Shown one piece after another: positions 62,260 through 64,000 of a DNA stretch of 64,000 nt. This stretch comes from Pseudomonas sp. Leaf48. Its GTDB lineage: Bacteria > Pseudomonadota > Gammaproteobacteria > Pseudomonadales > Pseudomonadaceae. The notes beneath the pieces are model-generated. The model was not told the origin of the DNA. It made no database searches and was given only the letters and a program-made list of their open reading frames with translations. A program made the position numbers and the translations under genes. Each line of letters begins with the position of its first letter. Positions within the stretch are counted from its first letter, which is position 1. The DNA lies in contig NZ_LMLH01000028.1 of assembly GCF_001421885.1 (NCBI RefSeq), forward strand, positions 564,129 through 628,128. The letters run 5' to 3'.

Positions 62260-63761
62260 CAGTCGATCACCCGTCCTTTCAGTGCGAAGAGGCCTTGCGG
62301 ACGCTTCTGGATGAACAGAATGATCAGCGCGAGGATGAGGATCTTGCCGAGTACTGCACCGATCTGCGGTTCGAGAATCTTGTTGGCAATGCCCAGGCCG
62401 AAGGCGGCCAGTACGCTGCCCGCCAGTTGGCCGACACCGCCCAGCACCACCACCAGGAACGAGTCGATGATGTAGCTCTGGCCGAGGTCCGGGCCGACGT
62501 TGCCGATCTGGCTCAGGGCGACGCCGCCGAGTCCTGCAATGCCCGAACCCAGCCCGAAGGCGAGCATGTCTACACGCCCGGTAGGCACGCCGCAGCAGGC
62601 CGCCATGTTGCGGTTCTGAGTGACTGCGCGGACGTTGAGACCCAGGCGCGTCCTGTTCAGCAGCAGCCAGGTCAGCACCACCACAAACAGGGCGAAGGCA
62701 ATGATCACGATGCGGTTGTATGGCAGCACCAGATTCGGCAGCACTTGAATGCCGCCTGACAGCCATGCCGGGTTGGCGACTTCCACGTTCTGTGCGCCGA
62801 ACACCAGACGCACCAGTTGAATCAGCATCAGGCTGATGCCCCAGGTGGCGAGCAGGGTCTCCAGCGGCCGGCCATAGAGATGGCGAATGATCGTGCGTTC
62901 CAGCGCCATGCCGATCGCCGCGGTGACAAAAAACGCCATCGGCAGGGCGATCAACGGGTAGAACTCGATGGCCTGCGGGGCGTAGCGCTGGAACAGCAAC
63001 TGCACGACATAAGTCGAGTAGGCGCCGATCATCAGCATTTCGCCGTGGGCCATGTTGATCACGCCGAGCAGGCCGAAGGTGATGGCCAGACCCAGGGCCG
63101 CCAGGAGCAGAATCGAGCCGAGCGACATGCCGCTGAAGGCCTGGCCAAGCAGTTCGCCCACCAGCAGTTTGCGTTTGACTTGAGCCAGGCTGGTTTCGGC
63201 GGCGGTACGTACGCCGGCATCGGTTTCGACGCCCGGTTCGAGCAAGCCTTCGAGGCGAGTGCGGGCCAACGGGTCGCCGGTTGCACCCAGCAAACGCACG
63301 GCGGCGAGGCGCACGGCGGGCTCCGCATCGACCAGTTGCAGGTTGGCCAGGGCCAGGCTCAGGGCGGCGTGAACGGTTTCGTCTTTTTCGCCCGCCAGTT
63401 GCTGGTCGAGGAATTTCAGCTGCGCCGGTTTTGCACTTTTCTGCAGTTGCTGTGCGGCGCCCAGACGTATCTTGGCATCGGCGGCGAGGAGCTGATGGCT
63501 GGCCAGCGCGGTGTCGATCAGGCCCCGCAGGCGGTTGTTCAGGCGCAGGGTTTTCGGCTGGCCGTCGACGGTCAATTCGCCTTGTTGCAGGGCGTTGACC
63601 AGTTCGATACGGACCGGGTCGGGTTGGGCGGCCCAGGATTCAAGCAGTTTTGCTTGCTGCATGGGGTTTGCGGCGACGAAGTCTTCGGCGTCACCAGCAT
63701 GGGAGGCCATCGGCAGTAGCAGTGCCATGGCGAGGATGAAGCGGTGCAAGGCAGTGGGCAT
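62259..63761 (-). CDS. urtB: Urea ABC transporter permease UrtB
   Basis: A 500-residue LivH-type permease with the long N-terminal periplasmic region unique to UrtB: signal peptide (about 1-21, ending SHA), a helical HEAT-like domain (about 25-200), then the membrane domain with GVINMAHGEMLMIGAYSTYV, RNMAACCGVPTGRVDMLAFG and GGVGQLAGSVLAAFGLG. I chose the ATG at 63761 (MPTALHRFIL). The binding protein urtA normally precedes it and lies beyond the right edge. Confidence 0.95.
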   Translation of the reverse strand: MPTALHRFILAMALLLPMASHAGDAEDFVAANPMQQAKLLESWAAQPDPVRIELVNALQQGELTVDGQPKTLRLNNRLRGLIDTALASHQLLAADAKIRLGAAQQLQKSAKPAQLKFLDQQLAGEKDETVHAALSLALANLQLVDAEPAVRLAAVRLLGATGDPLARTRLEGLLEPGVETDAGVRTAAETSLAQVKRKLLVGELLGQAFSGMSLGSILLLAALGLAITFGLLGVINMAHGEMLMIGAYSTYVVQLLFQRYAPQAIEFYPLIALPMAFFVTAAIGMALERTIIRHLYGRPLETLLATWGISLMLIQLVRLVFGAQNVEVANPAWLSGGIQVLPNLVLPYNRIVIIAFALFVVVLTWLLLNRTRLGLNVRAVTQNRNMAACCGVPTGRVDMLAFGLGSGIAGLGGVALSQIGNVGPDLGQSYIIDSFLVVVLGGVGQLAGSVLAAFGLGIANKILEPQIGAVLGKILILALIILFIQKRPQGLFALKGRVID

Positions 63762-63815
63762 TGGTGGTGGTTCCTGTCTGCGGTGGCCGATGGAGCTGGG
63801 TTCGGCGTTGAATCC

Positions 63816-63855
63816 GCCCCTCACCCTAACCCTCTCCCAGAGGGAGAGGGGACTG
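63816..63855. repeat. Single arm of the CCCTCACCC/CTCTCCC repeat family
   Basis: GCCCCTCACCCTAACCCTCT then CCCAGAGGGAGAGGGGACT, a self-folding arm like those at 10965 and 58447. Its inverted partner, if any, is past the window end. Confidence 0.75.
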
Positions 63856-63908
63856 ACCGGGTTGTTTGGTCATCCAGCATCGACCTGGCAATCCTGTGTC
63901 GAACTCAG

Positions 63909-63990
63909 GCTTTGAAAACCGGCTCCATTTCCCTCGCACGCTTGTGGGCGCTTTGAAAACCGGCTCCATTTCCCTCGCACGCTTGTGGGC
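63909..63990. repeat. Two tandem copies of a 41-bp unit
   Basis: The unit starting GCTTTGAAAACCGGCTCCAT and ending CTTGTGGGC is repeated exactly at 63909-63949 and 63950-63990. It follows the REP-like arm at 63816, in the space upstream of urtB. Confidence 0.9.
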
Positions 63991-64000
63991 GAGGACGCTG

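Noticed and set aside
62260..62766. N-terminal extension of urtC upstream of 62259
   Set aside because: It overlaps urtB in another frame and its composition is shadow-like; the ATG at 62259 gives the family N-terminus and a TGATG junction.

Overview
The window is chromosomal DNA of a fluorescent Pseudomonas (P. fluorescens group). The basis is high GC with strong Pseudomonas codon bias, at least a dozen REP/REPIN-type inverted repeats of the families scattered through these genomes, azurin, the split urease locus with a DesT-like neighbour and a bacterioferritin-like gene, and a gene order that, from memory, resembles the dnaB–azurin–nadE–urease region of P. putida and P. aeruginosa. No prophage, insertion sequence, CRISPR array or rRNA was seen.

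Layout. 1-0.3 kb: tail of a chemoreceptor-like gene. 0.5-0.9 kb: two identical tRNA-Leu(CAG) genes, each with its own promoter and terminator. 1.1-8.4 kb: housekeeping genes rnr-rlmB, rpsF-rpsR-DUF2232-rplI and dnaB. 8.6-11.4 kb: a YgiQ-type radical SAM gene, then a composite repeat holding a triplicated 70-bp module. 11.5-18.2 kb: a three-gene unit (transglutaminase/DUF2126 putative amidoligase, ATP-grasp/alpha-E, second transglutaminase), the most system-like set of poorly understood genes here. 18.4-22.3 kb: a small lysine-rich protein, a LOG-family protein, azurin with an ANR-like box, and the NAD salvage pair pncB-nadE. 22.5-26.6 kb: a LysR gene divergent from amaB-amaA, the L-pipecolate/lysine catabolic pair. 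26.8-32.1 kb: a five-gene LIV-type ABC importer behind a canonical sigma-54 promoter. 32.1-32.9 kb: a long non-coding stretch with a same-strand cluster of DnaA-box-like 9-mers. 32.9-36 kb: an SDR, a CDF-like transporter and an AGE-family isomerase.

36-38.5 kb: urease accessory genes ureJ-G-F-E. 38.7-40 kb: a DesT/FabR-like TetR regulator and a secreted protein built on a strict 14-residue repeat. 40.3-42.4 kb: an AsmA protein. 42.4-44.1 kb: an AT-richer accessory patch with two diverged paralogues of unknown function. 44.2-49.3 kb: ferritin-like protein, lipase, EamA exporter/AraC pair around a shared palindrome, PsiF and an AI-2E-type permease. 49.4-52.3 kb: YegD-like Hsp70, divergent from cbpA-cbpM. 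52.4-54.7 kb: an orphan mini-Rhs protein and a histidine kinase. 55-59.4 kb: urease ureD-ureA-GNAT-GNAT-ureB-ureC. 59.5-63.8 kb: urea ABC transporter urtB-C-D-E; urtA would lie past the right edge.

How they fit together. A strong nitrogen theme runs through the second half. UrtBCDE imports urea, UreABC hydrolyses it and UreD/E/F/G/J mature the nickel enzyme, while the sigma-54 promoter of the LIV importer hints at nitrogen control of amino-acid uptake beside the lysine/pipecolate genes. The rest is core replication, translation and stress machinery interspersed with small accessory islets.
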